DNA from: JAGRGG01 sp965217265
GTDB taxonomy: Bacteria > Pseudomonadota > Alphaproteobacteria > Geminicoccales > Geminicoccaceae
DNA: 64,000 nt
Reading direction: 5' to 3'
NCBI GenBank assembly: GCA_965217265.1
Contig: CBDCHP010000011.1
Span: 868,001 to 932,000 of the forward strand
The position numbers were made by a program, and so were the translations under genes. Positions 9,061-17,826 of the stretch are shown in pieces. The first letter of the stretch is position 1. Every line of letters begins with the position of its first letter. The notes under the pieces were generated by a model that did not search any database, had not been told where the DNA came from, and worked only from the letters and a program-made list of their open reading frames with translations.

Positions 9061-10232
9061 GGGGCGGGCGGGTTGGTCGGCGTGCGCCAGCCGAGAAAGC
9101 CCGGTTCACCCGCGTCGAGCGTCACCAGGACGGCGGCCTTATCGGGCATGTGGCCCTCCTCGGCCGTCGTGTAGTCGAGCTTGCCGGTGAGGAGATCGAA
9201 GGTGTTGTCCTCCAAGGCACGCGCCACCGCCCCGCCGTCGGTCGAGCCCGCCGCCTCGACGGCCTCGGCCAGCATGTTGACGGTGTCCCAGCCGACCGCG
9301 ACGAACGAGGTCTCGGGCGGGCTGCCGTGCATCGCCTCGTAGAGCTCGACGAAGCGGGGCATGTCGGGGTTCGCCTCCTCGCCCATCCAGGTGTGGGTGA
9401 CGAAGGTGATGTCGGAGCCGAAGCGTTCGCCCAGCGCCTCCCAGATGGCCGGATCGTCGTAAGAGTCGCCGCCGATCACCGGCATGTCGATGCCGACCTC
9501 GCGCAAGGAGCGGATGATCATCGCGATGTCGGTGCCGTAGGACGAGATGAAGATGACGTCCGGCTTCTCCTCCATCGCCTGCAGGCGGGCGATCTGGGCC
9601 GAGAAGTCGTTGTCGCCGTTGGTGTAGGTCTCCTCCATCAAGACCTCGCCGCCGATACCCTCGAAGTGCTCGACGAAGTATTTCGAGAGCGACTTGGTGT
9701 AGGCGATGAACTGGTCGGTGACGACGTAAGCCTTCTTCCACTCCCGTTCGTTGAAGGCGTACTCGGCCGCCGTCGCCCCCATCGTCGTGTTCCACATCGA
9801 CAAGGTGAACTGCTTGTCGCCGAGCGTCCAGGCATTGTAGAGCGGGTCGGAGGCGCACAAAGAAACGCCGACGAGGCCGGCCTCCTGCGCCGCCCGGCTG
9901 GCCGGACCGCCGAAGTCGAAGTCGCAAGGGGCGATGACGAGATCAGCACCCTGGTCGATCACCTCCAAGGCGGCGTTGCCGACCGTGACCGGATCGGACT
10001 TGCCATCCACGTTGATGAACTCGACCGGCCGGCCCATGATCCCGCCGGCGTCGTTCAGCGCCTTGATCGCGACCTGGGCGCCCTTGAAGCCCGGCTCGTC
10101 GAGCGGGGCCTGGATGCCGGTGAGGCAGATGGCGCCGCCGAAGATGATCGGATCGCCCTCCTGCGCCCGCGCGTGGCTGCCGATCGCGGCGGCGAGGGCG
10201 AGGGCAAGGACGGTGCGTCTGCCGAGGCTCAT
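9057..10232 (-). CDS. Liv/amide-type ABC transporter periplasmic binding protein
   Basis: 391 residues. The N-terminus MSLGRRTVLALALAAAIG ending ARA is a signal peptide, with a twin Arg that might allow Tat export. The mature part fits the periplasmic binding protein type I (Peripla_BP_6) fold: IIFGGAICLTG, then GIMGRPVEFINVDGKSDP. The ATG at 10232 is preferred because a GGAGGAG ribosome site precedes it at normal spacing. First gene of the nine-gene operon, it sets the substrate specificity, which I cannot name. A promoter should lie in the 212-base divergent gap upstream. Confidence 0.85.
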   Translation of the reverse strand: MSLGRRTVLALALAAAIGSHARAQEGDPIIFGGAICLTGIQAPLDEPGFKGAQVAIKALNDAGGIMGRPVEFINVDGKSDPVTVGNAALEVIDQGADLVIAPCDFDFGGPASRAAQEAGLVGVSLCASDPLYNAWTLGDKQFTLSMWNTTMGATAAEYAFNEREWKKAYVVTDQFIAYTKSLSKYFVEHFEGIGGEVLMEETYTNGDNDFSAQIARLQAMEEKPDVIFISSYGTDIAMIIRSLREVGIDMPVIGGDSYDDPAIWEALGERFGSDITFVTHTWMGEEANPDMPRFVELYEAMHGSPPETSFVAVGWDTVNMLAEAVEAAGSTDGGAVARALEDNTFDLLTGKLDYTTAEEGHMPDKAAVLVTLDAGEPGFLGWRTPTNPPAP

Positions 10233-10444
10233 CGAGGACTCCTCCACATCGTTACGGTTCGTTGGGGCCGTCCGCCGCCGGTCGGTGCTTGCGGCCCGGC
10301 AGCGACCTTATGGGCTCGGGCTGCCGGCGGCAAACGGGAATTTCGCACTGCACCATCGTACGGTCTGGCCCGACGCCGAACCGGCGTTGACAGCCGCCCT
10401 CGCCGGCGCCAAGCCTTGGCGACCCGCAACACCCGGCCCGGCCC
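10233..10444. promoter_or_regulatory. Divergent promoter region between the Liv operon and the FGase/isochorismatase pair
   Basis: This 212-base gap separates a leftward nine-gene operon from a rightward two-gene operon of related function, so it should hold both promoters and any shared regulator site. I see a TTGACA at 10387-10392 facing right, without a convincing -10 partner. No regulator gene is adjacent. Confidence 0.4.
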
Positions 10445-11260
10445 ATGCTTGCAAGCACCCCCGACCCCCTGCTCATCGACCTGCTCGTCGACGGCGATCC
10501 AGCACCCGTCTCGATCGTCAACGGCGGCGGCGCCTCGCCGATCCTCCTCGTCTGCGAGCACGCCGGGCAGGCGGTGCCGGCAGCACTCGGCGACCTCGGC
10601 GTCGAGGCGGGCGCGATGGAACGCCACATCGCCTACGATTTGGGCGCCGCCGACCTCACCCGGCGCCTCGCCGCGTTGCTGGACGCGACGGCGGTCTCGC
10701 AGCCCTATTCGCGCCTCGTCGTCGATTGCAACCGCCCGCCCGACGCCCCCGACTGCGCGCCCGCCGTGAGCGACGGCACGGCGGTTCCGGCCAACGCGGG
10801 TCTGGGCGGGGCCGGGCGCGCCGAGCGTCTGCGGGCGATCCACGTCCCCTTCCACGACCAGATCGCCCGGCTGCTCGACGGGCGCGCGGGCGCGAAGCGC
10901 GCCACCGTCCTCGTCACGGTCCACAGCTTCACGCAGCGCCTGCGCCACGGCCTTCCCCGCCCCTGGCACGCCGGCCTCCTCTACAACCGCGACGCTACCC
11001 TGGCGCGGGCGCTGATGGCGCATCTCCGCCGGGCAGAGCCCGACCTGAACCTCGCCTTCAACGCCCCCTACGCCGTCGACGACGCGGGCGATTACACGAT
11101 CCCCGTCCACGGCGAGGCGCGCTCGATCCCGCACGTCCTGGTCGAGGTGCGCAACGACCTGCTCGCCGACCCCGCCGGCCGCAGCTTCTGGGCCGGCCGG
11201 CTCGCCCACGCCCTTCAAGGCGCGCTCGGCGACCTCGACGTCGAGAGGCATCGACGATGA
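10445..11260 (+). CDS. N-formylglutamate amidohydrolase-family protein
   Basis: 271 residues of the FGase (HutG-like) family of zinc hydrolases: LVCEHAGQAVP near residue 35, VVDCNRPPDAP, VTVHSFTQ, and IPHVLVEVRNDLL near the C-terminus. Family members release formate from N-formyl-glutamate. No histidine-utilisation genes are nearby, so the substrate here may be another N-formyl or acyl amino acid linked to the divergent amide operon. Its stop overlaps the start of the second isochorismatase gene (ATGA). The ribosome site before the ATG is weak. Confidence 0.8.
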   Translation: MLASTPDPLLIDLLVDGDPAPVSIVNGGGASPILLVCEHAGQAVPAALGDLGVEAGAMERHIAYDLGAADLTRRLAALLDATAVSQPYSRLVVDCNRPPDAPDCAPAVSDGTAVPANAGLGGAGRAERLRAIHVPFHDQIARLLDGRAGAKRATVLVTVHSFTQRLRHGLPRPWHAGLLYNRDATLARALMAHLRRAEPDLNLAFNAPYAVDDAGDYTIPVHGEARSIPHVLVEVRNDLLADPAGRSFWAGRLAHALQGALGDLDVERHRR

Positions 11261-11919
11261 TCGACCTCGACCGGCCCACCACGCGCGAGCTGCCGCTCGA
11301 TCCCGCGCGCGCGGCCCTTCTCTTCATCGACGTGCAGAACTACTGCGCCCGCCCCGACGGGGGCGAGTTCGAGACGCTGGGCGACGATGAGCGGCGAGCA
11401 AAGTTGGGCTACCTGTTCGAGCGCCTGGAGACGTCCGTGCTGCCCAACATGCGCCGCCTGCAACGCGCCTGCCGGGCCGCCAAGGTCGAGGTGCTCTACA
11501 CCGTGATCGAGAGCCTGACCAAAGACGGACGCGACCGGGGCCTCGACTACAAGATCACCGGCTTCAACGTGCCCAAGGGCTCCTGGGACGCGAAGGTGCT
11601 CGACGCGATCGCGCCGCTGGACGACGAGATCGTGATCGCCAAGACCTCGTCCGACGTCTTCGCCTCGACCAACATCGACTACGTCTTGCGCAACTTGAAC
11701 GTGCGCCAGCTCGTCGTGAGCGGCCTCGTCACCGACCAGTGCGTCTCGTCCGCCGTGCGCCACGCCTGCGACCTCGGCTACCTCGTCACCGTCGTCACCG
11801 ACGCCTGCGCCACCTACACCGCAACGCGGCACGAGAGTGCTTTGCGCGAGATCGGGGGCTACTGCCGGCAGATCACGACCGACGCCCTCGTGCGCGAACT
11901 GGAAGAACGAAACGGCTGA
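11257..11919 (+). CDS. Isochorismatase-fold cysteine amidohydrolase (second copy)
   Basis: 220 residues with the triad Asp in FIDVQNYC, Lys in AKTSSDVF and Cys in VTDQCVSSAVRHA. It is a paralogue of the copy at 4935-5618 across the divergent promoter. The two may act on successive amide bonds, or on stereo- or chain-length variants. It is coupled to the FGase-like gene by ATGA. C-N hydrolase activity on an amide is likely. The named substrate is unknown. Confidence 0.8.
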   Translation: MIDLDRPTTRELPLDPARAALLFIDVQNYCARPDGGEFETLGDDERRAKLGYLFERLETSVLPNMRRLQRACRAAKVEVLYTVIESLTKDGRDRGLDYKITGFNVPKGSWDAKVLDAIAPLDDEIVIAKTSSDVFASTNIDYVLRNLNVRQLVVSGLVTDQCVSSAVRHACDLGYLVTVVTDACATYTATRHESALREIGGYCRQITTDALVRELEERNG

Positions 11920-12058
11920 ACGAGACGGCACCGACAGGTATCGTCGACGGACTTATGGGCGACGTTCGGATCCGTGGCCGCCCCGCGCCATGCCGAGGGG
12001 CGTTTTCAAGAAGAAACCGGGATCGGTCGTCCGGGGGCCGCCAAGCCCTCGTTCTCAT

Positions 12059-12135
12059 TGGTCGGAGCGGCAGGATTTGAACCTGCGACCCCCAGTCCCC
12101 CAGACTGATGCGCTACCAGGCTGCGCTACGCTCCG
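12059..12135 (-). tRNA. tRNA-Pro (anticodon GGG)
   Basis: A complete cloverleaf reads on the reverse strand: acceptor CGGAGCG pairing with CGCTCCG, D arm GCGC...GCGC, anticodon stem TCAGT/ACTGG with loop CTGGGGG (anticodon GGG), and T arm GCAGG-TTCAAAT-CCTGC. The 3' CCA is encoded in the genome (TGG at 12059-12061). It lies between gshB and the FGase/isochorismatase genes. Confidence 0.95.
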
Positions 12136-12199
12136 ACGTGGGCCGGAACATAGCCGTCCGCCCGCGAGGTGGCAAGCCGCCTCGGCCGAGGGTGGTCGA

Positions 12200-13171
12200 T
12201 CAGCTCGGGTGGCGGTGGCTCTGGTCCTGGGCGTCGAGGCGGGCCTCGACCGCGTCCCAGATCCCCGCCTCCAGGCTGACGCCGTCGAAGCGGTCGATCT
12301 CCTGCAGGCCCGTCGGCGAGGTGACGTTGATCTCGGTCAGGTAGCCGCCGATGATGTCGATGCCGACGAAGATCAGGCCGCGCTCCCTCAAGGTCTCGCC
12401 GATCGCCTCGCAGATCTCGCGGTCGCGGCGGGTGAGGGCCGCCTTCTCGGCCCGGCCGCCGACGTGCATGTTGGCGCGCGTCTCGTTCAGGGCCGGCACG
12501 CGGTTGACCGCTCCCGCCGCCTTGCCGTCGATCAGGATGACGCGCTTGTCGCCCTCGACGATCGCCGGCAGGTAGCGCTGCACCATCAAGGGCTCGTTCA
12601 GGTAGGTCCAGAACAGTTCGGTCAGGCTCGACAGGTTGGTGTCGCCCTCTTGCAGGCGAAAGACACCGGCACCGCCGTTGCCGTAGAGCGGCTTGACGAC
12701 GATGTCCTTGTGCTCGGCGCGAAACGCCTTGATCTCGTCGATGTCGTAGGTGATCAGCGTCGGCGGCATCAGTTCGGCGAACTGGGTGACGAACAGCTTC
12801 TCGGGCGCGTTCCTGACCGAGGCCGGGTCGTTGACGACGAGCGTCTCGGGGTGCAGGCGGTCGAGGAGGTGCGTCGTCGAGATGTAGGCGAGGTTGAAGG
12901 GGGGGTCCTGGCGCAGCAGGACGACGTCCATCGTCGCGAGGTCGAGCGTCTCGGGCGTCCCTTTACGCGCGTGGTTGCCCTTCTCGCGCCGCACTTGCAG
13001 CGGGCTCGCCTTGGCGACGACGCGGCCCTGGCGGTAGCTCAGGTGCTTGGGCTCGTAGTGGTAGATGCCGTGCCCGCGCCGCTGCGCCTCCTCGATCAGG
13101 ACGAACGTGCTGTCGGCGTCGACGTCGATCGCCTCGATCGGGTCCATCTGCACGGCAACGGCGAGCGACAT
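12200..13171 (-). CDS. gshB: Glutathione synthetase
   Basis: 323-residue ATP-grasp enzyme that joins gamma-glutamylcysteine and glycine. Family motifs: the N-terminal MDPIEAIDVDADSTFVLIEE, then LLRQDPPFNLAYISTTHLLD, VVKPLYGNGGAGVFRL (ATP-grasp), and GIDIIGGYLTEINVTSPTG near the C-terminus. The ATG at 13171 fits the usual GshB N-terminus (MSLAVAVQMDP). An upstream TTG at 13189 is less likely. Length is normal. Confidence 0.95.
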   Translation of the reverse strand: MSLAVAVQMDPIEAIDVDADSTFVLIEEAQRRGHGIYHYEPKHLSYRQGRVVAKASPLQVRREKGNHARKGTPETLDLATMDVVLLRQDPPFNLAYISTTHLLDRLHPETLVVNDPASVRNAPEKLFVTQFAELMPPTLITYDIDEIKAFRAEHKDIVVKPLYGNGGAGVFRLQEGDTNLSSLTELFWTYLNEPLMVQRYLPAIVEGDKRVILIDGKAAGAVNRVPALNETRANMHVGGRAEKAALTRRDREICEAIGETLRERGLIFVGIDIIGGYLTEINVTSPTGLQEIDRFDGVSLEAGIWDAVEARLDAQDQSHRHPS

Positions 13172-13313
13172 GGCGGCTTCCAAAGTCAAGGGTGGGCAAA
13201 ACCAAGGGTGGACTCGGCGCCAAGCACCTAGTGCCGCAACCGCCGCCGCTTGACAAGCGAACCGGCGGCGCCAGAAACGGCCTCATGCACCGAAGACCCG
13301 AGGGAGCGCCGCT

Positions 13314-13676
13314 TTGGCCTACGACGACAGCAACATCTTCGCCAAGATCCTCAAAGGCGAGATCCCGGCGAAGAAGGTCCACGAGGACGATTTCGCCCTC
13401 GCCTTTCATGACATCGACCCGCAGGCCAAGACGCACATCCTGGTGATCCCCAAGGGCCGCTACATCTCGATCGCCGACTTCGGCGCCAACGCGGGCGAGG
13501 CCGAGATCGCCGGGTTCTTTCGCGCCGTCGCCAAGGTGGCCAAGGACGCGGGCGCGGAAGCCGACGGCTATCGCATCCTCGCCAACCACGGCGAAGACGC
13601 GCACCAAGAAGTGCCCCACTTCCACGTCCACATCTTCGCCGGGCAGGATCTCGGGCGGATGATCAAGCCGGTGTGA
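13314..13676 (+). CDS. HIT-family (HINT-like) nucleotide-binding protein
   Basis: 120 residues with the histidine triad HFHVHIFAG near the C-terminus and the conserved N-terminal NIFAKILKGEIPAKKV. HINT-type enzymes hydrolyse purine nucleoside phosphoramidates. Translation begins at TTG 13314 after a GAGGGAG ribosome site. The stop codon TGA (13674-13676) runs into the end of palindromic element 1, whose first bases GAACGC form part of it. Confidence 0.9.
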   Translation: MAYDDSNIFAKILKGEIPAKKVHEDDFALAFHDIDPQAKTHILVIPKGRYISIADFGANAGEAEIAGFFRAVAKVAKDAGAEADGYRILANHGEDAHQEVPHFHVHIFAGQDLGRMIKPV

Positions 13677-13819
13677 ACGCTTCGCGTCCGCTGCGCGGGG
13701 CTTTTTTCTCTTTATTTTTGCAACTTTGGCTGGGGCTGGCTTCGATGTTGAGGCCAAGTTCGGGGATAAGTAGCAAAAAGAAGAGAAAAAGCCCGCGCGG
13801 CAGCGCACGCGAAGCGTTC
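13675..13819 (-). repeat. Palindromic intergenic element, copy 1 (B arm right, A arm left)
   Basis: 145-bp imperfect palindrome between convergent genes. The left arm (A type) starts GAACGCTTCGCGTCCGCTGC and continues to CGGGGC, then a T-rich tract. The right arm (B type), read on the minus strand, starts GAACGCTTCGCGTGCGCTGC and is also followed by a T-rich tract. The core has AACTTTGGC/GCCAAGTT symmetry and lacks the GTTAACAC of other copies. The HIT stop codon overlaps the left end and the amidase stop codon overlaps the right end. Confidence 0.88.
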
Positions 13820-15206
13820 AGATCAGCGCGGCAAGCCCCAGTGTCGCGGCGTCGGCCGCTTTTGGGCCGATGAGTTGCGCGCCGATCGGGCGGCCGTCCT
13901 TGGCGGTGCCGTTCGGGATCACGGTCGCCGGCAGTTGGGCCAGGTTGATCGGGAAGCTGAAGCCGGCCCACTCGGTCCAGCGTTCGAGGCCGGAGCCTTC
14001 GGGCACCTCCAGCCCGGCCGCGAACGGCAGGACGGCGCAGGCGGGCGAGAGGACGACGTCGAGCGTCTCGAAGCGGTGCATCATCGTGCGGCCGAAGGCG
14101 ACGCGGCGATCGACCGCCTTTAAGTAGGTTTCGAGGTCGAACTTCTCGGCCGCGCGGGCGATCGCGTCGAGGCCGGGGTCGAGGCGCGTCCGATCGAGGT
14201 CTTGCACGCCGCTCAGGCGGTGCATGGCGCCGGCGAACCAGTGCTTGTGGAAGGTGTCGAGCAACTCGGCGGCGTCGATCTCGCACGGCACGATCGAGGC
14301 GCCCGCGTCTTCGAGGCGTTTGGCGAGATCCTCGGTCGCGGCGCGGGTCTCGGGCTCGGTCGGCAGGAGCCCGGTCTCCAGCCACAGGCCGAAGCGTTTG
14401 CCCTTGAGCCCGCCGCCCACGGCCGCGCGCGCGTCGAAGGCGGGATCGACCAGCGTGTACCAGTCGTCGGGGTGGGCGCCGGCGATGGCGTCGAGCATCA
14501 AGGCCGCGTCCTCGACCGTGCGCGCCATCGGGCCGAGGTGGGCGACGGTGCCGAACGAACTCATCGGGTAGGCGGGCACGCGGCCGAACGCGGGCTTGTG
14601 CCCGACCGTGCCGGTGAAGGAGGCCGGGATGCGGATCGAGCCGCCGCCGTCGGTGCCGAGGTGCAAAGGCGCGATCCCGGCCGCCGACGCCGCTGCCGCC
14701 CCGCCGCTGCTGCCGCCGGGGGTGAGGCCGGTGTCGTGCGGGTTGCGCGTGATGCCGCTGAGGGGGTTGTCGGTCACGGCCTTCCAGCCGAACTCGGGCG
14801 ACGCGGTCAGGCCGATCAGCACGGCGCCGGCGGCGCGCAGCCGGGCCGGCACGGGCGCGTCCTCGGCGCAAGGGGTGTCGGGCGTCTGCGGGCTGCCGTA
14901 GCGCACCGTCCAGCCGCGCACGGCGACGATGTCCTTGATCGTGCAGGGAACGCCGTCGAGGGGGCCGAGCGCCGCGCCGTCGCGGTAACGTCGCTCGCTC
15001 GCCCGCGCCGCCTCGACGGCGCTTGCACGGTCGATGTAGGTGAAGGCGTTGAGGGTCGGGTTCAGCGCCTCGGCCCGGTCGAGAACGGCGCTCACCGCCT
15101 CGACCGGCGAGAGGCGGCCTGCGGCGTAGGCTTCGGCGAGTTCGACGGCGCTCATGGCGCAGGGGCCGGGCGCGTTTCGGGCGAGCAGGGCGTCGTCCTC
15201 GGTCAT
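13818..15206 (-). CDS. Amidase-signature family amidase
   Basis: 462 residues with the amidase signature. The catalytic Lys is in CTIKDIVAV, the cis-Ser in TPGGSSGGAAAA, and the nucleophile Ser in GTDGGGSIRIPASFTG. It hydrolyses carboxamides in the cytoplasm. It is coupled to the peptide-importer ATPase gene by ATGA, so it probably acts on the imported compound. The TGA stop is formed by the end of palindromic element 1. The C-terminus (LGLAALI) is short but complete. Substrate unknown. Confidence 0.87.
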   Translation of the reverse strand: MTEDDALLARNAPGPCAMSAVELAEAYAAGRLSPVEAVSAVLDRAEALNPTLNAFTYIDRASAVEAARASERRYRDGAALGPLDGVPCTIKDIVAVRGWTVRYGSPQTPDTPCAEDAPVPARLRAAGAVLIGLTASPEFGWKAVTDNPLSGITRNPHDTGLTPGGSSGGAAAASAAGIAPLHLGTDGGGSIRIPASFTGTVGHKPAFGRVPAYPMSSFGTVAHLGPMARTVEDAALMLDAIAGAHPDDWYTLVDPAFDARAAVGGGLKGKRFGLWLETGLLPTEPETRAATEDLAKRLEDAGASIVPCEIDAAELLDTFHKHWFAGAMHRLSGVQDLDRTRLDPGLDAIARAAEKFDLETYLKAVDRRVAFGRTMMHRFETLDVVLSPACAVLPFAAGLEVPEGSGLERWTEWAGFSFPINLAQLPATVIPNGTAKDGRPIGAQLIGPKAADAATLGLAALI

Positions 15207-16831
15207 GCGATTGCCTCCTCGATCGGGCTCGAACGCCAGTCGCGGCCGGGCACGGCGGCGAGCAGTTGCTGGGTGTAGGCGTGCTGCGGGTCGGCGAAGA
15301 CGGCGGCCGTCGGCCCGTGCTCGACGATCTTGCCGAACTGCATGACGGCGATCCGATCGCAGACCTGCGCTGCCACGCGCAGATCGTGGGTGATGAACAG
15401 CATCGACAGGCTGAAGCGCGCGCGCAGGTCGTCGAGCAGCTCCAGGATCTGGGCCTGGATCGAGACGTCGAGCGCCGAGACCGGCTCGTCGGCGACCAGG
15501 ATGTCGGGCTTGAGCGCCAGCGCCCGGGCGACGCCGACGCGCTGACGCTGACCGCCGGAGAACTCGTGCGGGTAGCGCTCGGCGGCGGCGGCGTCGAGAC
15601 CGACCAGTTCCAGCAATTCGTGCGCGTCCTTGAGGGCGTCCTTTTGCGGCGTGCCCTGGGCGATCGGCCCCTCGGCGACGATCCGGCCGATGCGGCGGCG
15701 CGGGTTGAGGCTGGCGTAAGGGTCCTGGAAGACCATCTGCACCCGCCGCCGCCAGGGGCGCAGGTTGCCGCGCGAGAGCGAGGCGAGGTCGGTGCCGTCG
15801 AGATCGATGCGGCCGGCGTCGGGGGTGAGCAGGCGCACGAGGCAGCGCGCGACTGTGGACTTGCCCGAGCCCGACTCGCCGACGATGCCCAGGGTCTCGC
15901 CGCGCTGGAGGGTGAAGCCGATCTCGTCGACGGCGCGCACCTCGCGGCCGGAGCCGCCGAACAGGCCACGCTTCTTGTAAATCTTGACGAGGCCCTCGAC
16001 CTTCATCAGCGGCTCGCTCGCGACGGGGCGCGGCTTGCGCGGCGCCAGGGCCGGCACGGCCGCGATCAGAGCGCGGGTATAGGGGTGGCGCGGGCGGTCG
16101 AGAACCTCGGCGGCGGGGCCCGTCTCGACGACGCGGCCCTGCTCCATGACGGCGACCCGGTCGGCGATCTCGGCGACGACGCCGAAATCGTGGGTGATGA
16201 AGAGGACGCCCGTGCCGTGCTCGGCCTGAAGCCCCTTGATGAGCTTGAGGATCTGGGCTTGCGTCGTCACGTCCAAGGCCGTCGTCGGCTCGTCGGCGAT
16301 CAGCACCTTGGGCTCCAGGATGAGCGCCATCGCGATCATCGCCCGCTGGCGCTGTCCGCCCGACAGTTCGTGCGGGTAGGCGCCGATCAGGCGTTCGGGC
16401 TCGGGCAGGCCGACGTCGGAGAGCATCGCCAGCACCCGTTTGCGGCGGGCCTTCTTGTCCATGCGGGCGTGGGTGCGGATCGCCTCGTCGATCTGGCGGC
16501 CGATCGTCATCAGCGGGTTCAAGGCCGTCATCGGCTCTTGGAAGATCATCGAGGCGACCCCGCCGCGCACCTGCCGCAGGCGCTTGGGCGCGAGCTTCGT
16601 CACGTCCTCGTCGCCCAAGTAGACGCCCCCCTTCGCCACCCGGACGTGGGGTGCCGGCAGGAGGCCCATCACGGCGCGCGCGGTGAGCGACTTGCCCGAG
16701 CCGGACTCGCCGACGACGCACAAGATCTCGTTCGGCGCGAGGTCGAGGCTGACGTCCTCGACGGCGTAGGCCCGGTCGGCCCCCTTGGGCAGGGCGACGT
16801 GCAGGTGCTCGATGCGCAGGATCGGAGTCAT
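15203..16831 (-). CDS. Peptide-type ABC transporter, fused double ATP-binding protein (DppD-DppF-like)
   Basis: 542 residues with two complete ABC domains in one chain. The first Walker A is GESGSGKSLTA near residue 40 and the second GESGSGKSTVA near 315; both have LSGGQRQR/FSGGQRQR signatures and ADEP-type Walker B motifs. Oligopeptide/nickel-type importers often have separate D and F subunits, so this is a fused form. Palindromic element 2 lies between it and the upstream permease gene. Its stop overlaps the amidase start. Confidence 0.9.
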   Translation of the reverse strand: MTPILRIEHLHVALPKGADRAYAVEDVSLDLAPNEILCVVGESGSGKSLTARAVMGLLPAPHVRVAKGGVYLGDEDVTKLAPKRLRQVRGGVASMIFQEPMTALNPLMTIGRQIDEAIRTHARMDKKARRKRVLAMLSDVGLPEPERLIGAYPHELSGGQRQRAMIAMALILEPKVLIADEPTTALDVTTQAQILKLIKGLQAEHGTGVLFITHDFGVVAEIADRVAVMEQGRVVETGPAAEVLDRPRHPYTRALIAAVPALAPRKPRPVASEPLMKVEGLVKIYKKRGLFGGSGREVRAVDEIGFTLQRGETLGIVGESGSGKSTVARCLVRLLTPDAGRIDLDGTDLASLSRGNLRPWRRRVQMVFQDPYASLNPRRRIGRIVAEGPIAQGTPQKDALKDAHELLELVGLDAAAAERYPHEFSGGQRQRVGVARALALKPDILVADEPVSALDVSIQAQILELLDDLRARFSLSMLFITHDLRVAAQVCDRIAVMQFGKIVEHGPTAAVFADPQHAYTQQLLAAVPGRDWRSSPIEEAIA

Positions 16832-16845
16832 GTCATGGGGTGTCC

Positions 16846-16994
16846 GTTACGCTTCGCGTCGGCTGCGCCGGGCTTCTTTTTTCTCTTTTTTGCTACTTTG
16901 GCCGGGACTGGCCCTCGGCGTTCGTGCCAGTTCGAGACCAAAGTTGCAAAAACAAAGAAAAAAAGCCCGCGCGGCGAGCGCACGCGAAGCGTTC
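16846..16994 (-). repeat. Palindromic intergenic element, copy 2 (B arm right, A arm left), inside an operon
   Basis: 149-bp palindrome between the dppC-like stop and the dppDF-like start. The right arm read on the minus strand is B type (CGTGCGCTCGCCGCGCGGGC then Ts). The left arm is a diverged A type starting GTTACGCTTCGCG. The core shares AACTTTGG symmetry with copy 1. The permease TGA stop is built from the right end. The next gene starts 14 bases after the left end, so a terminator here would cut an otherwise continuous transport operon. Confidence 0.87.
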
Positions 16995-17826
16995 ACGCCG
17001 CCCGCTCGCGCAGTCTTGGGTTCAAGGCGTCGTTCAGGCCCTCGCCGACGAGGTTGATCGCCAGCACGGTGAGCAGGATCGCGATGCCGGGGAAGGTGCA
17101 GACCCACCAAGCCGAGCGCAGGACCGTGCGCCCGGCGCCGACGAGAAAGCCCCAGGACATCACGTTCGGATCGCCGAGGCCGAGGAAGGCGAGTGCCGAT
17201 TCGATCAAGATCGCGGTCGCCACCATGAGCGAGGCGGCGACGATTACGGGCGAGAGGCAGTTGGGCAGGATCTGGCGAAAGATGATGTTGGCGTCGGAGA
17301 GGCCGAGCGTCTGGCAGGCCTGGACGAACTCGCGGCCGCGCAGCGCCATGAACTCGCCGCGCACGAGCCGGGCCACGGCCGGCCACGAGACGACGGCGAT
17401 CGCGATGACGATGCTCTCGATCGAGGGCTTCATGATGGCAACCAGCAGGATGGCGAAGATGAAGGAGGGGATGGTCTGAAACATCTCGGTGACGCGCATG
17501 AGCAGGTCGTCGATCCAGCCGCCGTAGTAGCCGGCGAGCCCGCCCATCGCCGTGCCGAAGCCGACGGCGACTAGAGTAGCGAGCAGGCCGATCAGGAGCG
17601 AGGTGCGCGCCCCGTGGACGATGCCGGCAGCGATGTCGCGCCCGAGTATGTCGGTGCCGAAGATGAACGCGCCCTCGAACGGCGGGGTCATCGGCCGGCC
17701 GGCGAGGCGAAACGGGTCGCCCGGGTAGAGGATCGGGGCGAGGAACGCCATGAGGATCACGGATCCTAAGATGACGAGGCCGATCGCGGCCGAGCGGTTG
17801 CGGATGAATCGGCCCCAGAAAGCCAT
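16993..17826 (-). CDS. Peptide-type ABC transporter permease (DppC-like)
   Basis: 277-residue inner-membrane permease with about six helices. It has the N-terminal DppC/OppC extension (NRSAAIGLVILGSVILMAFL) and the EAA loop ALRGREFVQACQTLGLSDA. It is coupled to the upstream permease by ATGA. Its stop codon overlaps palindromic element 2. Confidence 0.9.
   Translation of the reverse strand: MAFWGRFIRNRSAAIGLVILGSVILMAFLAPILYPGDPFRLAGRPMTPPFEGAFIFGTDILGRDIAAGIVHGARTSLLIGLLATLVAVGFGTAMGGLAGYYGGWIDDLLMRVTEMFQTIPSFIFAILLVAIMKPSIESIVIAIAVVSWPAVARLVRGEFMALRGREFVQACQTLGLSDANIIFRQILPNCLSPVIVAASLMVATAILIESALAFLGLGDPNVMSWGFLVGAGRTVLRSAWWVCTFPGIAILLTVLAINLVGEGLNDALNPRLRERAA

Noticed and set aside
15266..17479. 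Plus-strand open frame across the peptide transporter genes
   Set aside because: It runs antisense through two well-supported ABC genes and palindrome copy 2, with no recognisable domain.
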